From NCBI RefSeq assembly GCF_900603025.1, contig NZ_LR026975.1, positions 2,170,001 through 2,234,000 of the forward strand: a stretch of 64,000 nucleotides of DNA, given 5' to 3'. Origin of the DNA: Mycolicibacterium hassiacum DSM 44199 (GTDB lineage Bacteria > Actinomycetota > Actinomycetes > Mycobacteriales > Mycobacteriaceae). Below are positions 21,267 to 37,198 of the stretch, in pieces; position 1 is the stretch's first letter; each line of letters opens with the position of its first letter. Both the position numbers and the translations under genes were made by a program. Below the pieces are notes generated by a model. It ran no database searches and had not been told where the DNA came from. It saw nothing but the letters and a program-made list of their open reading frames with translations.

Positions 21267-22613
21267 ATGGCTCGGATGACCACGCGAAGCGTCGCGCCGG
21301 ACACCGGCGCCGAATGGATCGGGCAGGCACCCCACGAAACGCTGATCCGGGGCGTGCGCCCGCGGGTGCCGGCCGAGGATCCGTTCTACGACCCGCCGGC
21401 CGGCTTCCACCATGCGACGCCGGGCACGGTGCTGCGCAGCCGCGACGTCGAGCTGGCGTTTCTCGGGCTGATCCCGCAGAAGTTCCGCGCCGTGCAGCTG
21501 CTCTACCGCACCACCGACCTGCACGGCGCCCCGGAGGCGGCGGTCACCACCGTGATCGTTCCGGCCGACCGGGCCCGCCGCCGCACCACCCCGGTGCTGT
21601 CGTATCAGTGCGCGATCGACGCGGTCACCTCGCGCTGCTTCCCGTCGTATGCGCTGCGCCGTGGCGCGGTCGCCCCGGGCGCGCTGGCGCAGTTCGAGTT
21701 CCTGCTGATCGCCGCGGCGCTGGCCGAGGGCTGGGTGGTGTCGGTGCCCGACCACGAGGGGCTCGACGGCAACTGGGGCACCCCGTACGAGCCCGGCTAC
21801 CGCATCCTCGACGGGTTGCGCGCAGCGCTGGGCAGCGACCGCCTCGACATCGACGAGACCGCACCGCTGGGCCTGTGGGGCTACTCCGGCGGCGGGCTGG
21901 CCTCCGCGTGGGCCGCCGAGATGCAGGGCGCCTATGCGCCGGAGCTCAACGTCGTGGGCGCGGTGCTCGGCTCCCCGGTCGGCGACCTCGGCAACGCGTT
22001 CCGCCGGCTCAACGGCAGCCTGTACGCCGGGCTGCCCGCGCTGGTGGTCGCCGCGCTGTCGCGGGTCTACCCCGAACTCGACCGGATCGTGCAGGAGCAC
22101 GCCACGCCCACCGGCAAGGCGATGCTGGAGCGGATCCGTGAGATGACCACCGGGCACGCGGTGCTGCGCCACATCGGGCTGAACATGGACAAGCTGGTGG
22201 ACCGCCCGCTCGACGACATCCTCGACACCCCCGAGGTCCGGTACATCTTCGACAGCATCAAGCTGGGTGCGGCGGTGCCGACGCCGCCGGTGCTGGTGGT
22301 GCAGGCCGTGCACGACCGGATCGTGTCGGTCTACGACATCGACGACCTGACCGAGACCTACCGGTCCGGCGGTGCGTCGGTGACCTACCACCGCGACATG
22401 TTCAGCGAGCACATGCTGCTGCATCCGATGTCGGCGCCGATGACACTGCGCTGGCTGGCCGACCGGTTCGACGGTAAACCGTTGTCCGAGCACATGATCC
22501 GCACCACCTGGCCGACCCTGCTGAACCCGATGACCTACCTCGGGATGGCGCGGCTGACCGCGATCGCCGCGAAGCTGTTCACCGGGCGGACGGTGGGTCG
22601 CTTTCCGCTGTGA
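21267..22613 (+). CDS. Secretory-lipase (LIP) family alpha/beta hydrolase
   Basis: 448 residues, homologous in position and sequence type to Rv1592c. The nucleophile elbow is GYSGGG (about residue 205, [16 protein letters not shown]); the Asp is probably in [14 protein letters not shown] and the His in [12 protein letters not shown]. Fungal-type secretory lipases of this family hydrolyse acylglycerols. There is no clear signal peptide, so it may be cytosolic or exported by another route. It follows nrtR by 48 bp on the same strand; its 3' end overlaps the DUF2567 gene by 35 bp in opposite orientation. Confidence 0.85.
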   Translation: MARMTTRSVAPDTGAEWIGQAPHETLIRGVRPRVPAEDPFYDPPAGFHHATPGTVLRSRDVELAFLGLIPQKFRAVQLLYRTTDLHGAPEAAVTTVIVPADRARRRTTPVLSYQCAIDAVTSRCFPSYALRRGAVAPGALAQFEFLLIAAALAEGWVVSVPDHEGLDGNWGTPYEPGYRILDGLRAALGSDRLDIDETAPLGLWGYSGGGLASAWAAEMQGAYAPELNVVGAVLGSPVGDLGNAFRRLNGSLYAGLPALVVAALSRVYPELDRIVQEHATPTGKAMLERIREMTTGHAVLRHIGLNMDKLVDRPLDDILDTPEVRYIFDSIKLGAAVPTPPVLVVQAVHDRIVSVYDIDDLTETYRSGGASVTYHRDMFSEHMLLHPMSAPMTLRWLADRFDGKPLSEHMIRTTWPTLLNPMTYLGMARLTAIAAKLFTGRTVGRFPL

Positions 22614-23219
22614 GCACCCGCGGCGGGTCGACCGGCGGCCAGCCGCCCAGATCGTCACGGGTGGTGGCGACCGCGCACAGGGCATAGACCAGCGCCGCGA
22701 TCGCGGCCGGGAAGACGATGGTCAGCGCGGCCTGCAGCGGCCCGGCGCCGAAGAACACCGCGGGCGCTTCGACGAAGTAGTGCACCCGGTGATCCGGGGT
22801 CACCGGCGCCTCGTCGAGACCGACGACGCCGCCGTAGCGCAGGCGCACCAGACCGGCACCGACCGCCGTCGCCGCCCCGCCGGCGAGCACCGCACCCGCG
22901 GCCAGCGCCGCCGCCATCGCCGGCCCCCGGTGGGCCCGCCACTGCCACACCGCGACGGCCGCGATCACGGCCACCACGCTCAGCATCCCGACCATCAGCG
23001 CCGCGCCCAGGAAGAGATGGTCGGCCTCATTGCCCAGATAGGCGCGAACCCGGGTCTCGCCGTCCCTGGCCAACGCGATCACCCCGTGGGCGGGCGGGGC
23101 CAGCCAGGCCCACAACGCCCCGGTGAGAACCCCGGCCACCGCCAGCGCGCCGATCACCGACAACGCGCCGCGACCGCGCCCGATGCGCGGGGATCCCCAG
23201 ACGCCGGTGCTCGCGGCCG

Positions 23220-23223
<4 letters not shown>
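22579..23223 (-). CDS. DUF2567 membrane protein
   Basis: 214 residues with four hydrophobic helices (about 15-37, 62-85, 95-120 and 170-195) and a cytosolic C-terminus. It matches the DUF2567 family (Rv1591 type), which lies next to bsaP and bioB in mycobacteria; function unknown. The ATG at 23221-23223 overlaps the bsaP stop by four bases, so it is in the bioB operon and could have a role in biotin metabolism or transport, which is only inference. Confidence 0.82.
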
Positions 23224-25085
<1,862 letters not shown>

Positions 25086-25100
<15 letters not shown>

Positions 25101-25610
25101 CCCGGGGATCGGGTATTCGCGTTTGGCGTTGCCGTCCCAGCGGCGCAGCCCGGCGATGCTGCCGGCGATCTCGGCCGGCCGGCCCGCGATCGTGATCGCC
25201 CGCCCCATCTGGTCCGGCACCACCCGCCGCGCCAGGGTCACGTGCGCGGTCCAGTGATCCGGCAGCGCATTGGCCATCGGCGCGGGATGGGTGTGCGGGC
25301 CGCACAGCCGATGCACCTCGGCGTGCAACTCCAGCAGCGCCTCGGTGGGCACCACCAGCCGTGCCAGCACCGCCTTGGCGCGGCCGAAGAACAGCGGCGC
25401 CCCGATCCGGCACGGCAGCGGGAACCGCGCCGCCAGCGGTGCGAGCAGCGCGTCGACCCGAGGGTCGATGCGTTCGGCCACCGTCAGCGTGGCGTGCGGC
25501 CGGGCCTGCGGGGACTGGCCGGCGATTCCCGCGTCCCGCAACGCATCCCAGATCCCGCGGATCGCCGCCTCGGTGTCCGGGTCGAACACCGCCTCGATGG
25601 AGTGCACCAT
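25086..25610 (-). CDS. 2'-5' RNA ligase / 2H phosphoesterase-like protein
   Basis: 174 residues with the two HxT/S-like motifs of the 2H superfamily: HATLTVAE near residue 37 and HVTLARRV near 125. Such proteins act on cyclic phosphates or RNA ends; the role is unknown and no link to biotin is known to me. The ATG at 25608-25610 (MVHSIEAVFD) is 2 bp after the bioD stop; an upstream start would overlap bioD. It is the last gene of the bioF-bioD unit. Confidence 0.85.
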
Positions 25611-25612
25611 CG

Positions 25613-26296
25613 TCAGCCTCCTCGGTCGGTGGCGAGGCCCTTGACCCACTCACTGTCGAACGCCGTCGCGCTCATCGCCGCGAACCCCGCCGCGTCCAGG
25701 GCACCGGCCCCGGCCGGCAGCACCGCACGCACCGGGGCCAACCGGTTCAGCTCCTCGCGGTTGTCCAGCTCGCTGACGCCCGGATTCGCCGGCCAGGCGC
25801 CGATCACCAGCCCCGCGCACGGAACATCCCGTGCGGCAAGGGCTTCCAGCGTCAGCGCGGTGTGGTTGAGGGTGCCCAGCCCGGCGGCGACCACCACCAG
25901 CACCGGCGCCGCCAGCTCGGCCGCGAGCTCCCGCAGCGTCGCGCCGTCGGCGCACAACGGCACCAGCAGTCCCCCGGCACCCTCCACCAGGGTCAGCTCG
26001 GCGTCGACCGCACGGATCGCGGCGACAGCCTCGGCGCGGGTGGGCAGCGCCAGCCCGGCCCGGCGGGCGGCCGCGACCGGGGCGAGCGGTTCCGGATAGC
26101 GCCACCGGCCGTGCAGGTTCGTCACCCCGGTCAGCCGGGCCACCTCGGCGAGGTCGTCGTCGGCCGGGCTGCCGGTCTGCACCGGTTTGCACACCGCCAC
26201 GTCCACGCCCCGCAGCCGGGCATGACAGGCCAGCGCGGCGGTGGCGATCGTCTTGCCGACGCCGGTGTCGGTGCCGGTGATGAGCAGCGTGGTCAC
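25613..26296 (-). CDS. bioD: Dethiobiotin synthetase
   Basis: ATP-dependent closure of the ureido ring of DAPA. 227 residues with P-loop GTDTGVGKT at the very N-terminus, the catalytic CKPVQTG lysine segment, and [15 protein letters not shown] start at 26294-26296 overlaps the bioF stop by four bases. Confidence 0.96.
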   Translation of the reverse strand: MTTLLITGTDTGVGKTIATAALACHARLRGVDVAVCKPVQTGSPADDDLAEVARLTGVTNLHGRWRYPEPLAPVAAARRAGLALPTRAEAVAAIRAVDAELTLVEGAGGLLVPLCADGATLRELAAELAAPVLVVVAAGLGTLNHTALTLEALAARDVPCAGLVIGAWPANPGVSELDNREELNRLAPVRAVLPAGAGALDAAGFAAMSATAFDSEWVKGLATDRGG

Positions 26297-27438
26297 GCCC
26301 GTGCCGACAGCACGTCGGTGAGCACCGAACGCGCCAGCGCCATCTCGTCCTCGGTCAGCGATGCCCGGGCGGTCAGCCGCAACCGCGAGGTGCCGGCCGG
26401 CACCGTGGGCGGGCGGAAACAACCCACCCGCAGGCCCCGCTCCAGGCAGGCACCGGCGGCGGCCAGCGCGACCTCCGGTTCGCCGAGGATCACCGACACC
26501 ACCGCCGACTCCGGCGGTTCGGCGACATCGCACACCTCGGCCAGCGTGCGCGCGTGCCGCAGCACCGCGGCCGCCCGCCACGGCTCGGCGGTCAGGACCC
26601 GCAGCGCCGCCCCCGCCGCCCCGACCGCGGCCGGGGCCAGGCCGGTGTCGAAGATGAACGTCCGCGCCGTGTCGATGAGGTGGTCGCGCACCGCGGCCGG
26701 GCCCAGCACCGCGCCGCCCTGGCTGCCCAGCGCCTTGGACATGGTCGCCGTCATCACCACGTCGGGGGCGCCGGCCAGGCCGACCTCGTGCAGCAGCCCG
26801 CGCCCGCCCGCGCCGCGCACCCCGAGCCCGTGCGCCTCGTCGACCAGCAGCAGCGCGCCGTGGCGGCGGCACACCTCGTGCAGTTCGCGCAGCGGGGCCA
26901 GGTCGCCGTCGGCGGAGAACACCGACTCGGTCACCACCACCGCGCGCTGTTCGGTCCGCTCCGCCAGCGCGCCCTCGACGGCGGCGACATCGCGGTGCGG
27001 CGTCACCACCACCCGGGCCCGCGACAGCCGGCAGGCGTCGATCAGCGAGGCGTGCGTCAGCGCGTCGGACACCAGCAGCGCGTCCGGTCCGGTCAGCGAC
27101 ACCACCGCGCCGATGTTGGCGGTGTAGCCGGAGGAGAACACCAGCGCCGACTCGAAGCCGACGAAGTCGGCCAGCGCGCGTTCGAACTTCTCGTGCAGTT
27201 CGGTGTTGCCGGTGACCAGCCGGGATCCGGTGGACCCGGCGCCCCAGGTGCGCACCGCGGCGACCGCGCCCTCGATGACCTCGGGATGCTGCGCCAGCCC
27301 CAGGTAGTCGTTGGAGGCCAGATCGAGTTCGGTGCCGACCGGCGGGCGGGCGCGCAGTTCACGCCGCAGCCCGGCGGCACGGCGCTGCCGGGCGTACTCG
27401 TCGAGCCACGCCAGCGGGGAGAGCCCTGCGCGCGTCAC
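26293..27438 (-). CDS. bioF: 8-amino-7-oxononanoate synthase
   Basis: PLP enzyme condensing pimeloyl thioester with alanine. 381 residues; the PLP lysine is in [13 protein letters not shown], with [22 protein letters not shown] and [15 protein letters not shown] start at 27436-27438. A BioQ-type palindrome is 27 bp upstream, between bioA and bioF, so bioF-bioD-ligase has its own controlled promoter. Confidence 0.96.
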   Translation of the reverse strand: MTRAGLSPLAWLDEYARQRRAAGLRRELRARPPVGTELDLASNDYLGLAQHPEVIEGAVAAVRTWGAGSTGSRLVTGNTELHEKFERALADFVGFESALVFSSGYTANIGAVVSLTGPDALLVSDALTHASLIDACRLSRARVVVTPHRDVAAVEGALAERTEQRAVVVTESVFSADGDLAPLRELHEVCRRHGALLLVDEAHGLGVRGAGGRGLLHEVGLAGAPDVVMTATMSKALGSQGGAVLGPAAVRDHLIDTARTFIFDTGLAPAAVGAAGAALRVLTAEPWRAAAVLRHARTLAEVCDVAEPPESAVVSVILGEPEVALAAAGACLERGLRVGCFRPPTVPAGTSRLRLTARASLTEDEMALARSVLTDVLSARA

Positions 27439-27464
27439 CGTGCTCCTCGATCCGAATACGGAAT

Positions 27465-27477
27465 TGAACAGCGTTCA
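27465..27477. promoter_or_regulatory. Second BioQ-type operator, upstream of bioF
   Basis: TGAAC-AGC-GTTCA, perfect arms. The flanks match the bioB/bioQ site beyond the palindrome: both read T before it and GGTTAGG after it on the plus strand. It sits between the bioA stop and the bioF start. Confidence 0.8.
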
Positions 27478-27513
27478 GGTTAGGCGACCGCGGGGCGGCG
27501 CACAAATGCCCGG

Positions 27514-28830
27514 TCAGCCGAGGGCGCGGGCGACCTCGACCATCGCCGTGGCGATCTGCTCGATCTCCGCCGGCGTGCAGATGTACGGCGGCATCGCGTA
27601 CACCAGGTTGCGGAACGGGCGCAGCCACACCCCGTGGTCGAGCGCGACCGGGGTGGCCACCCGCAGATCGACCGGCTCGGCCATCTCGATGACCCCGATC
27701 GCGCCCAGCACCCGGACGTCGGCGACCCCGGGCAGCGCCGCGGCCGGCGCCAGCCCGTCGCGCAGGCCCGCCTCGATCGAGCGCACCGCCGCCCGCCAGT
27801 CGCCGGCCAGCAGCACCTCCATCGACGCCACCCCGACCGCACAGGCCAGCGCGTTGGCCATGAAGGTGGGCCCGTGCATCAGCGCGCCCGGCTCGTGGGT
27901 GCTGATGGTCTCGGCCACCCGCCGGGTGCACAGGGTCGCGGCCAGCGTGATGTAGCCGCCGGTCAGCGCCTTGCCGACGCACATGATGTCGGGGCTCACG
28001 CCGGCGTGGTCGGCGGCGAACATCTCGCCGGTGCGGCCGAACCCGGTGGCGATCTCGTCGAAGATCAGCAGCACCTCGTGGCGGTCGCAGATCGCGCGCA
28101 GATCGGTCAGGTAGCGCGGATCGTGGAAGCGCATGCCCCCGGCGCCCTGCACCACCGGCTCGACGATCACCGCGGCGAGCTCGTGGGCGTGCTCGGCGAG
28201 CTGACGCTCGAACGTCGCGACGTAGCCGGCGTCGTAGTCGCGCGGCACCTGCGGGGCGAACACCTGCCGGGCCAGCACATCGGTCCACAGCGAGTGCATG
28301 CCGCCGTCGGGGTCGCACACGCTCATCGGGGTGAAGGTGTCGCCGTGATAGCCGCCCCGCCAGGTCATCAGCCGGTACTTGCCGCCGCGGCCGAGGCTGC
28401 GCCAGTACTGCAGCGCCATCTTCACCGCGACCTCCACCGACACCGAGCCGGAGTCGCTGAAGAACACGGTCTCGAGCCCGTCCGGGGTCAGCTGCACCAG
28501 CAGCTGGGCCAGCCGGGCGGCGGGTTCGTGGGTGAGCCCGCCGAACATGACGTGGTTCATTGTCGCCAGCTGGCGGGTGATCGCCGCGTCGAGCACCGGA
28601 TGGCCGTGCCCGTGCACCGCGGTCCACCACGACGCCATCGCGTCCAGCGCCCGCACCTCGCGCCCGTCGCGGTGCAGTGTCAACCACGCGCCGTGCGCAC
28701 CGACGGCGACCAGCGGAGTGATGGCGGTGGGGTCGTCACCCGACTGCACGGCGGGCCCGATTCTGCTGTACGGATGCCAGATGTGAGCAGCGTCAATCGC
28801 GCTGATCTCCGCAGGCGTCAGGGCTGACAC
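27514..28830 (-). CDS. bioA: Adenosylmethionine-8-amino-7-oxononanoate aminotransferase
   Basis: PLP aminotransferase (class III) that uses SAM as amino donor to make DAPA from KAPA. 438 residues; [10 protein letters not shown] at the N-terminus, [34 protein letters not shown] and PLP lysine in [13 protein letters not shown] start at 28828-28830; a -10 TAATCT on the minus strand sits 7 nt upstream. It has no BioQ box nearby, so its control may differ from that of bioF and bioB. Confidence 0.96.
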   Translation of the reverse strand: MSALTPAEISAIDAAHIWHPYSRIGPAVQSGDDPTAITPLVAVGAHGAWLTLHRDGREVRALDAMASWWTAVHGHGHPVLDAAITRQLATMNHVMFGGLTHEPAARLAQLLVQLTPDGLETVFFSDSGSVSVEVAVKMALQYWRSLGRGGKYRLMTWRGGYHGDTFTPMSVCDPDGGMHSLWTDVLARQVFAPQVPRDYDAGYVATFERQLAEHAHELAAVIVEPVVQGAGGMRFHDPRYLTDLRAICDRHEVLLIFDEIATGFGRTGEMFAADHAGVSPDIMCVGKALTGGYITLAATLCTRRVAETISTHEPGALMHGPTFMANALACAVGVASMEVLLAGDWRAAVRSIEAGLRDGLAPAAALPGVADVRVLGAIGVIEMAEPVDLRVATPVALDHGVWLRPFRNLVYAMPPYICTPAEIEQIATAMVEVARALG

Positions 28831-28853
28831 CTTCGGTAGATTATCCGTCGACC
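28831..28853. promoter_or_regulatory. Compact divergent promoter bioA / acyltransferase
   Basis: Only 23 bp separate the two starts. The plus strand has TAGATT (28837-28842) and the minus strand TAATCT (28838-28843) as overlapping -10 elements. Both genes would be leaderless or nearly so, and both polymerases could not bind at once. Confidence 0.55.
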
Positions 28854-31039
28854 ATGATGACCCTCGCCCCTCCCCGGCCGGCGTCCGTCACCGATCCGGG
28901 CCCCCTTCGGCGTGCCGCGGGCTCCCCGCCCAAGGCCCGTGACGCGGCCTTCTACCGGCACGACCTCGACGGTCTGCGCGGTATCGCGATCGCGTTGGTG
29001 GCGGTCTTCCACGTCTGGTTCGGCCGGGTGTCGGGCGGCGTCGACGTGTTCCTGGCGCTGTCCGGGTTCTTCTTCGGCAGCCGGGTGCTGCGCACCGCGA
29101 TGACCCCGGGCGCATCGCTGTGGCCGGGTCCGGAGATCCTGCGACTGGTGCGCCGGCTGCTGCCCGCACTGGTGGTGGTGCTGGCGGCGTCGGCGGTGCT
29201 GACCATCCTCATCCAGCCGCAGACGCGGTGGGAGACGTTCGCCGACCAGAGCCTGGCCAGCCTCGGCTACTTCCAGAACTGGGAGCTGGCCAACACCGCC
29301 TCGGACTACCTGCGCGCCGGTGAGGCGGTCAGCCCGCTGCAGCACATCTGGTCGATGTCGGTGCAGGGGCAGTTCTACCTCGCGTTCCTGCTGCTGGTGT
29401 TCGGCTGCGCGCTGCTGTTCCGGCGCGTCCTGGGCCGGCACCAGCGGACGGCGTTCGTCGTGCTGCTGAGCGCGCTGACCATCGCGTCGTTCGTCTACGC
29501 GGTGCACGCCCACAACACCGACCAGGCCACCGCCTACTACAACACCTTCGCCCGCGCCTGGGAACTGCTGCTCGGCGCGCTGGTCGGGGCGCTGGTGGGG
29601 CACCTGCGCCTGCCGATGTGGCTGCGCACCACGTTCGCCGTGGTCGCGCTGGCGGCGATCCTGTCCTGCGGCGCGCTGATCGACGGGGTCAACGAGTTCC
29701 CCGGCCCGTGGGCGCTGGTTCCGGTCGGCGCCACCGTGCTGTTCATCCTGTCGGCGGCCAACCGGGTCGCCGACCCGCACACCGGCGGCCGGATGCCGTG
29801 GCCGAACCGGCTGCTGGCCACCCGGCCGTTCGTGGCGCTGGGCTCGATGGCCTACTCGCTGTACCTGTGGCACTGGCCGCTGCTGATCTACTGGCTGGCC
29901 TACACCGGCGAGGACCGGGTCAACTTCCTCGAAGGCGCGGTGGTGCTGCTGGTCTCGGGGGTGCTGGCCTGGCTGACCACCCGCTACATCGAGAACCCGC
30001 TGCGCTACGGCCCCGCCCCGGCGGCCGCCGACGCCGCGCCGTCGCTGCCGCTGCGCGCCCGGCTGCGCCGGCCGACCATCGCGCTCGGCTCGGTGGTCAC
30101 CCTGCTCGCGGTCGCGCTCACCGCGACGTCGTTCACCTGGCGTAAGCACGTGACGATCGAGCGGGCCAACGGCAAGGAGCTGTCCGGCCTGTCGGCCCGC
30201 GACTACCCGGGTGCGCGGGCGCTGACCGAGAACGCGAAGGTGCCGAAGCTGCCGATGCGCCCGACGGTGCTCGAGGCCCGCAAGGATCTGCCCCGCACCA
30301 CCGAGGACGGCTGCATCAGCGACTTCGACAACGTCGACATCATCAACTGCACCTACGGCGACGAGAACGCCGAGCGCACCATCGCGCTGGCCGGCGGCTC
30401 GCACGCCGAGCACTGGATCACCGCGCTGGATCTGCTGGGCCGCAAGTACGGCTTCAAGGTGGTCACCTACCTGAAGATGGGCTGCCCGCTGACCACCGAG
30501 CAGGTGCCGTTGGTGATGGGCAACAACCAGCCCTACCCGAAGTGCCGGGAGTGGAACGACAAGGTGATGGACAAGCTCATCGCCGACCGGCCCGACTTCG
30601 TGTTCACCACCTCGACGCGGCCGTGGAACATCAAACCCGGCGACGTGATGCCGGCCACCTACATCGGCATCTGGGAACGCTTCGAGGAGGCCGGCATCCC
30701 GGTGCTGGCCATGCGCGACACCCCGTGGCTGGTGCGCAACGGCAAGCCCTACTTCCCGGCCGACTGCATCGCCGAGGGCGGCGACGCGATCTCCTGCGGC
30801 GTCAAACGCTCCGACGTGCTGTCCGAACGCAACCCGACGCTGGACTTCGTCGACCGGTTCTCGGTGCTGCGCCCGCTGGACATGAGCGACGCGGTGTGCC
30901 GCCCGGACATCTGCCGCGCGGTGGAGGGCAACGTGCTGCTGTACCACGACGCGCACCACATCTCGACCACCTACATGCGCACCATGGCCGACGAGCTGGG
31001 CCGCCAGCTCGGCGCCGCCACCGGGTGGTGGGCTGACCG

Positions 31040-31043
<4 letters not shown>
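28854..31043 (+). CDS. OatA-like membrane acyltransferase with SGNH domain
   Basis: 729 residues. An acyltransferase-3 domain with about ten helices (residues ~40-440) begins with [22 protein letters not shown], whose His is catalytic in the family. After it comes an extracytoplasmic SGNH/GDSL-like domain: the Ser motif is [11 protein letters not shown] and the catalytic Asp-His pair is in YHDAHHIS near the end. Such proteins O-acylate cell-envelope sugars or glycolipids. The acceptor is unknown; the place beside treX-treY-treZ corresponds to Rv1565c. Its TGA overlaps the treX ATG, so the two are translationally coupled, hinting at a link with trehalose or glucan glycolipids (inference). Confidence 0.88.
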
Positions 31044-33199
<2,156 letters not shown>

Positions 33200-33201
33200 C
33201 C

Positions 33202-35484
33202 ATGACCGTGCTGGCCACCTACCGGCTGCAGCTGCGCGGCGACTGCTTCACCTTCGCCGACGCCGAGGCGATCCTGGATTACCTTGCCGAGCTCGGCGTC
33301 TCGCATCTGTACCTGTCGCCGATACTCACCGCCGCCCCCGGCTCCAGCCACGGCTACGACGTGACCGACCCCACCACGGTGTCGGCCGAACTCGGCGGCG
33401 CCGACGGGCTGGCCCGGCTGTCGGCCGCCACCCGGGAACGCGGCATGGGGCTGGTGGTCGACATCGTGCCCAACCACGTCGGCGTGGCCCAACCGCAGGC
33501 GAATCCGTGGTGGTGGGATGTGCTCACCCACGGCCGGGACTCGGCCTACGCCCGCTACTTCGACATCGACTGGGACGCCGACCCGGACGGACGGATCCTG
33601 CTGCCGGTGCTGGGTTCCGACGACGACGTGGACGACCTCGTCGTCGACGGGGACCTGCTGCGGCTCGGTGAGCTGGTCTACCCCATCGCGCCCGGCACCG
33701 GCGCCGGGACCGGCCGCGAGGTGCACGACCGGCAGCACTACCGGCTGGTGGGCTGGCGCACCCATCCGTGCGGCTACCGCCGGTTCTTCTCGATCACCTC
33801 GCTGGCCGGGCTGCGCCAGGAGGACCGCGCGGTGTTCGACGCCACCCACGTCGAGGTGAAGCGCTGGTTCGACGAGGGACTCGTCGACGGTGTCCGGATC
33901 GACCACCCCGACGGGCTCGCCGATCCGGCGGGGTACCTGCGGTGGTTGCGGGAGCTCACCGGGCCGCGGGCGTGGATCGTGATCGAGAAGATCCTCGCCG
34001 TCGACGAGCCGCTCGACCCCACCCTGCCGGTCGCCGGCACCACCGGCTACGACGCCATGCGCGAGATCGGCGGGGTGTTCCTCGACCCGTCCGGGGTGGG
34101 CCCGCTGACCGAGCTGTTCGAGTCCACCGGCCAGTCTTACGCCCGGCTTTCGGCGCTGGCACGCCGGCTCAAGGCCGAGGCGGTCACCACCACCCTGGCC
34201 AGCGAGCTGGCCCGGCTGTGCCGCACCGTCACCCGGGCCACCGGCAACGACCACGACCGGCTGCCCGACGCCGTCGCCGCACTGCTCAGCCACGTCGAGG
34301 TGTACCGGTCCGACTACCCGTCGCTGTCCGGGGTGCTGCCCACCGCGTTCGCCGAGACCGCCGCGGAACGCCCGGATCTGGCCCAGCCGCTGGCGCTGCT
34401 GTCGGCGGCGCTGGCGACCAGCGGCGAGACCGCGACCCGGCTGCAGCAGCTGTGCGGCGCGGCCACCGCCAAGTCGATGGAGGACTGCCTGTTCTACCGG
34501 GACGCCCGGCTGGTGTCGCTCAACGAGGTGGGCTCCGAACCGGGACGGTTCGGGGTGAGCGTGGCGGAGTTCCACCAGCGCGCAGCGGTGCGGGCCCGGC
34601 TGTGGCCGCAGGCGATGGTGGCGTTGTCCACCCACGACACCAAACGCGGCGAGGACGTGCGGGCCCGGATCGGGGTGCTGTCGCAGGTTCCGTCGCTGTG
34701 GGCCGAGTTCGTGGGCCGCTGGTCGCTGGCCGCCCCGCCGCCCGACGCCGCCACCGCACTGTTCCTGTGGCAGAACATCTTCGGGGTATGGCCGGCCGAC
34801 GGCGCGGTCTCCGACGAACTGGGGGCCAGGCTGCACGCCTACGCCGAGAAGGCGATCCGCGAGGCCGGCGTGCGCACCAGCTGGCACGAGCCGGACACCG
34901 GGTTCGAGTCGGCGGTGCACGACTGGCTCGACACCGTGCTGGACGGCCCGGTGGCCAACGAGCTGACCTCGCTGGCGGCGCGGCTGGATCCGCACGCCCG
35001 CAGCGACGCGCTCGGCCAGAAGCTGCTGAGCCTGACCGTGCCCGGGGTGCCGGACATCTACCAGGGCACCGAGTTGTGGGAGGACAACCTGGTCGACCCG
35101 GACAACCGGCGGCCGGTCGACTACGAGGCCCGCCGGGCCGCGCTGGCCCGGGGAACCCACCCCAAGCTGCGGGTGGTGCGCGCGGCGCTGCGGCTGCGCC
35201 GGGACCGGCCGGCCAGCCTCGTCAACGGCGGCTACACCCCGCTGTTGGCCGCGGGTACCGCCGCCGAGCACCTGCTGGCGTTCGTCCGCGGCGACGACGT
35301 GCTCGCCGCGGTGTGCCGGCACACCGTGCGGCTGGCCGAAACCGGCTGGGACGACACCACATTGACGCTGCCCGCAGGTCGCTGGACCGACCGGATCAGC
35401 GGCGCCGCGCTGTCCGGTTCGGTGCCGGCGGGCGAGTTGTTCGCCGAGCTTCCGGTCGCGCTGCTGGAGCGGATCGATGGTTGA
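33202..35484 (+). CDS. treY: Maltooligosyltrehalose synthase
   Basis: GH13 transglycosylase that converts the reducing end of maltooligosaccharide to an alpha,alpha-1,1 bond. 760 residues. [27 protein letters not shown] at the N-terminus, DIVPNHVG, the nucleophile in [18 protein letters not shown] and [16 protein letters not shown] are TreY-specific. ATG is 2 bp after the treX stop; the end overlaps treZ by 8 bp. Confidence 0.96.
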   Translation: MTVLATYRLQLRGDCFTFADAEAILDYLAELGVSHLYLSPILTAAPGSSHGYDVTDPTTVSAELGGADGLARLSAATRERGMGLVVDIVPNHVGVAQPQANPWWWDVLTHGRDSAYARYFDIDWDADPDGRILLPVLGSDDDVDDLVVDGDLLRLGELVYPIAPGTGAGTGREVHDRQHYRLVGWRTHPCGYRRFFSITSLAGLRQEDRAVFDATHVEVKRWFDEGLVDGVRIDHPDGLADPAGYLRWLRELTGPRAWIVIEKILAVDEPLDPTLPVAGTTGYDAMREIGGVFLDPSGVGPLTELFESTGQSYARLSALARRLKAEAVTTTLASELARLCRTVTRATGNDHDRLPDAVAALLSHVEVYRSDYPSLSGVLPTAFAETAAERPDLAQPLALLSAALATSGETATRLQQLCGAATAKSMEDCLFYRDARLVSLNEVGSEPGRFGVSVAEFHQRAAVRARLWPQAMVALSTHDTKRGEDVRARIGVLSQVPSLWAEFVGRWSLAAPPPDAATALFLWQNIFGVWPADGAVSDELGARLHAYAEKAIREAGVRTSWHEPDTGFESAVHDWLDTVLDGPVANELTSLAARLDPHARSDALGQKLLSLTVPGVPDIYQGTELWEDNLVDPDNRRPVDYEARRAALARGTHPKLRVVRAALRLRRDRPASLVNGGYTPLLAAGTAAEHLLAFVRGDDVLAAVCRHTVRLAETGWDDTTLTLPAGRWTDRISGAALSGSVPAGELFAELPVALLERIDG

Positions 35485-37198
35485 GTTCGCGGTGTGGGCG
35501 CCCCGACCGGAGCGGGTGCGCCTCGACGTCGACGGCGCGCTGTACGAGATGCGCGCCGAACCGGGCGGCTGGTGGCGCGCCGAGGTCGACGCCCGCGCCG
35601 ACGCGCGCTACGGGTTCGTGCTCGACGACGACCCCACCGTGCTGCCCGACCCCCGCTCACCCCGCCAGCCCGACGGGGTGCACGCGAGATCGCAACTGTG
35701 GCAACCGGATCCGGCCACCTGGACCGACCACGACTGGCCGGGCCGCTCGATCGAGGGCGCGGTGATCTACGAACTGCACGTCGGCACCTTCACCCCGGAG
35801 GGAACCTTCGACGCGGTGATCGACAAACTCGATCACCTCGTCGACCTGGGGGTGGACTTCGTCGAACTGATGCCGGTCAACGCGTTCGGCGGCACGCACG
35901 GCTGGGGCTACGACGGCGTGCTGTGGTACGCGGTGCACGAACCCTACGGCGGCCCGGACGCTCTGGTGCGGCTGATCAACGCCTGCCACCGGCGCGGCCT
36001 GGGCGTGCTCATCGACGCGGTGTTCAACCACCTCGGCCCGTCCGGTAACTACCTGCCCCGATTCGGGCCCTATCTGTCGACGGGCAGCAACCCGTGGGGC
36101 GAGTCGATCAACCTCTCCGATCCCGGTTCCGACGAGGTGCGCCGCTACATCCTGGACTGCGCGCTGCGCTGGATGCGCGAGTTCCACGCCGACGGGTTGC
36201 GGCTGGACGCGGTGCACGCCCTGGTGGACACCACCGCGATCCACATCCTCGAGGAGCTGTCGGCCGAAACCGACGCGCTGTCCGCCGAACTCGGCCGGCC
36301 GCTGTCGCTGATCGCCGAGAGCGACCTCAACGATCCGCGGCTGATCACCCCGCGCGAGCACGGCGGGCTGGGCATGACCGCGCAGTGGGACGACGACATC
36401 CACCACGCGATCCACGCCGCGGTGTCGGGGGAACGGCAGGGCTACTACGCCGACTTCGGCTCGATGGCGGCCCTGGCGCAGACGCTGCAGAACGGCTACT
36501 ACCACGCCGGTACGTATTCGTCGTTCCGGCGCCGCCGCCACGGCCGGCCGCTGGACAAGTCGCTGATCCCGGCCACCCGGCTGCTGGCCTACACGCTGAC
36601 CCACGATCAGGTCGGCAACCGCGCGGTCGGCGACCGGCCGTCGCAGAACCTGACCGTCGGCCAGCTCGCCGTCAAGGCCGCGCTGGCGCTGATGAGTCCT
36701 TACACCGCAATGCTTTTCATGGGCGAGGAATGGGGTTCGTCGTCGCCGTTCCAGTTCTTCTCCAGCCATCCCGAACCCGAGCTGGCCCGCGCCACCGCGG
36801 AGGGCCGCAAACGCGAGTTCGCCGAACACGGCTGGGACGCCGGCGAGATCCCCGATCCGCAGGATCCGCAGACGTTCCTGCGATCCAAGCTCGACTGGGA
36901 CGAGGTCGGCGAGGGCGACCACGCCCGGCTGCACCGGCTCTACCGGGACCTGATCGCGCTGCGCCACGCCGAACCGGATCTGGCCGACCCGTGGCTGACG
37001 AATCTGCGCATCGACTTCGACGAACGGCGGCGCTGGATCGTCATGCACCGCGGCGCGCTGGCCATCGCCTGCAACCTGGCCGCGGACCCGGTCGAGGTGC
37101 CGGTGTCCGGCGAACCGGTGCTGGCCTGGGACGATCCGCAGTCATCGGCGGACGGCACCCGGCTGCCCGGGCATTCGTTCGCGATCCTGCGGGTCTAG
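35477..37198 (+). CDS. treZ: Maltooligosyltrehalose trehalohydrolase
   Basis: Releases trehalose from maltooligosyltrehalose, completing the TreYZ route. 573 residues: N-terminal beta-sandwich ([17 protein letters not shown]), catalytic barrel with DAVFNHLG, nucleophile in [13 protein letters not shown], acid in [10 protein letters not shown] and [10 protein letters not shown]. Trehalose is needed for trehalose mycolates and stress resistance in mycobacteria. Its TAG stop is shared, through CTAG, with the convergent ilvA. Confidence 0.96.
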   Translation: MVEFAVWAPRPERVRLDVDGALYEMRAEPGGWWRAEVDARADARYGFVLDDDPTVLPDPRSPRQPDGVHARSQLWQPDPATWTDHDWPGRSIEGAVIYELHVGTFTPEGTFDAVIDKLDHLVDLGVDFVELMPVNAFGGTHGWGYDGVLWYAVHEPYGGPDALVRLINACHRRGLGVLIDAVFNHLGPSGNYLPRFGPYLSTGSNPWGESINLSDPGSDEVRRYILDCALRWMREFHADGLRLDAVHALVDTTAIHILEELSAETDALSAELGRPLSLIAESDLNDPRLITPREHGGLGMTAQWDDDIHHAIHAAVSGERQGYYADFGSMAALAQTLQNGYYHAGTYSSFRRRRHGRPLDKSLIPATRLLAYTLTHDQVGNRAVGDRPSQNLTVGQLAVKAALALMSPYTAMLFMGEEWGSSSPFQFFSSHPEPELARATAEGRKREFAEHGWDAGEIPDPQDPQTFLRSKLDWDEVGEGDHARLHRLYRDLIALRHAEPDLADPWLTNLRIDFDERRRWIVMHRGALAIACNLAADPVEVPVSGEPVLAWDDPQSSADGTRLPGHSFAILRV

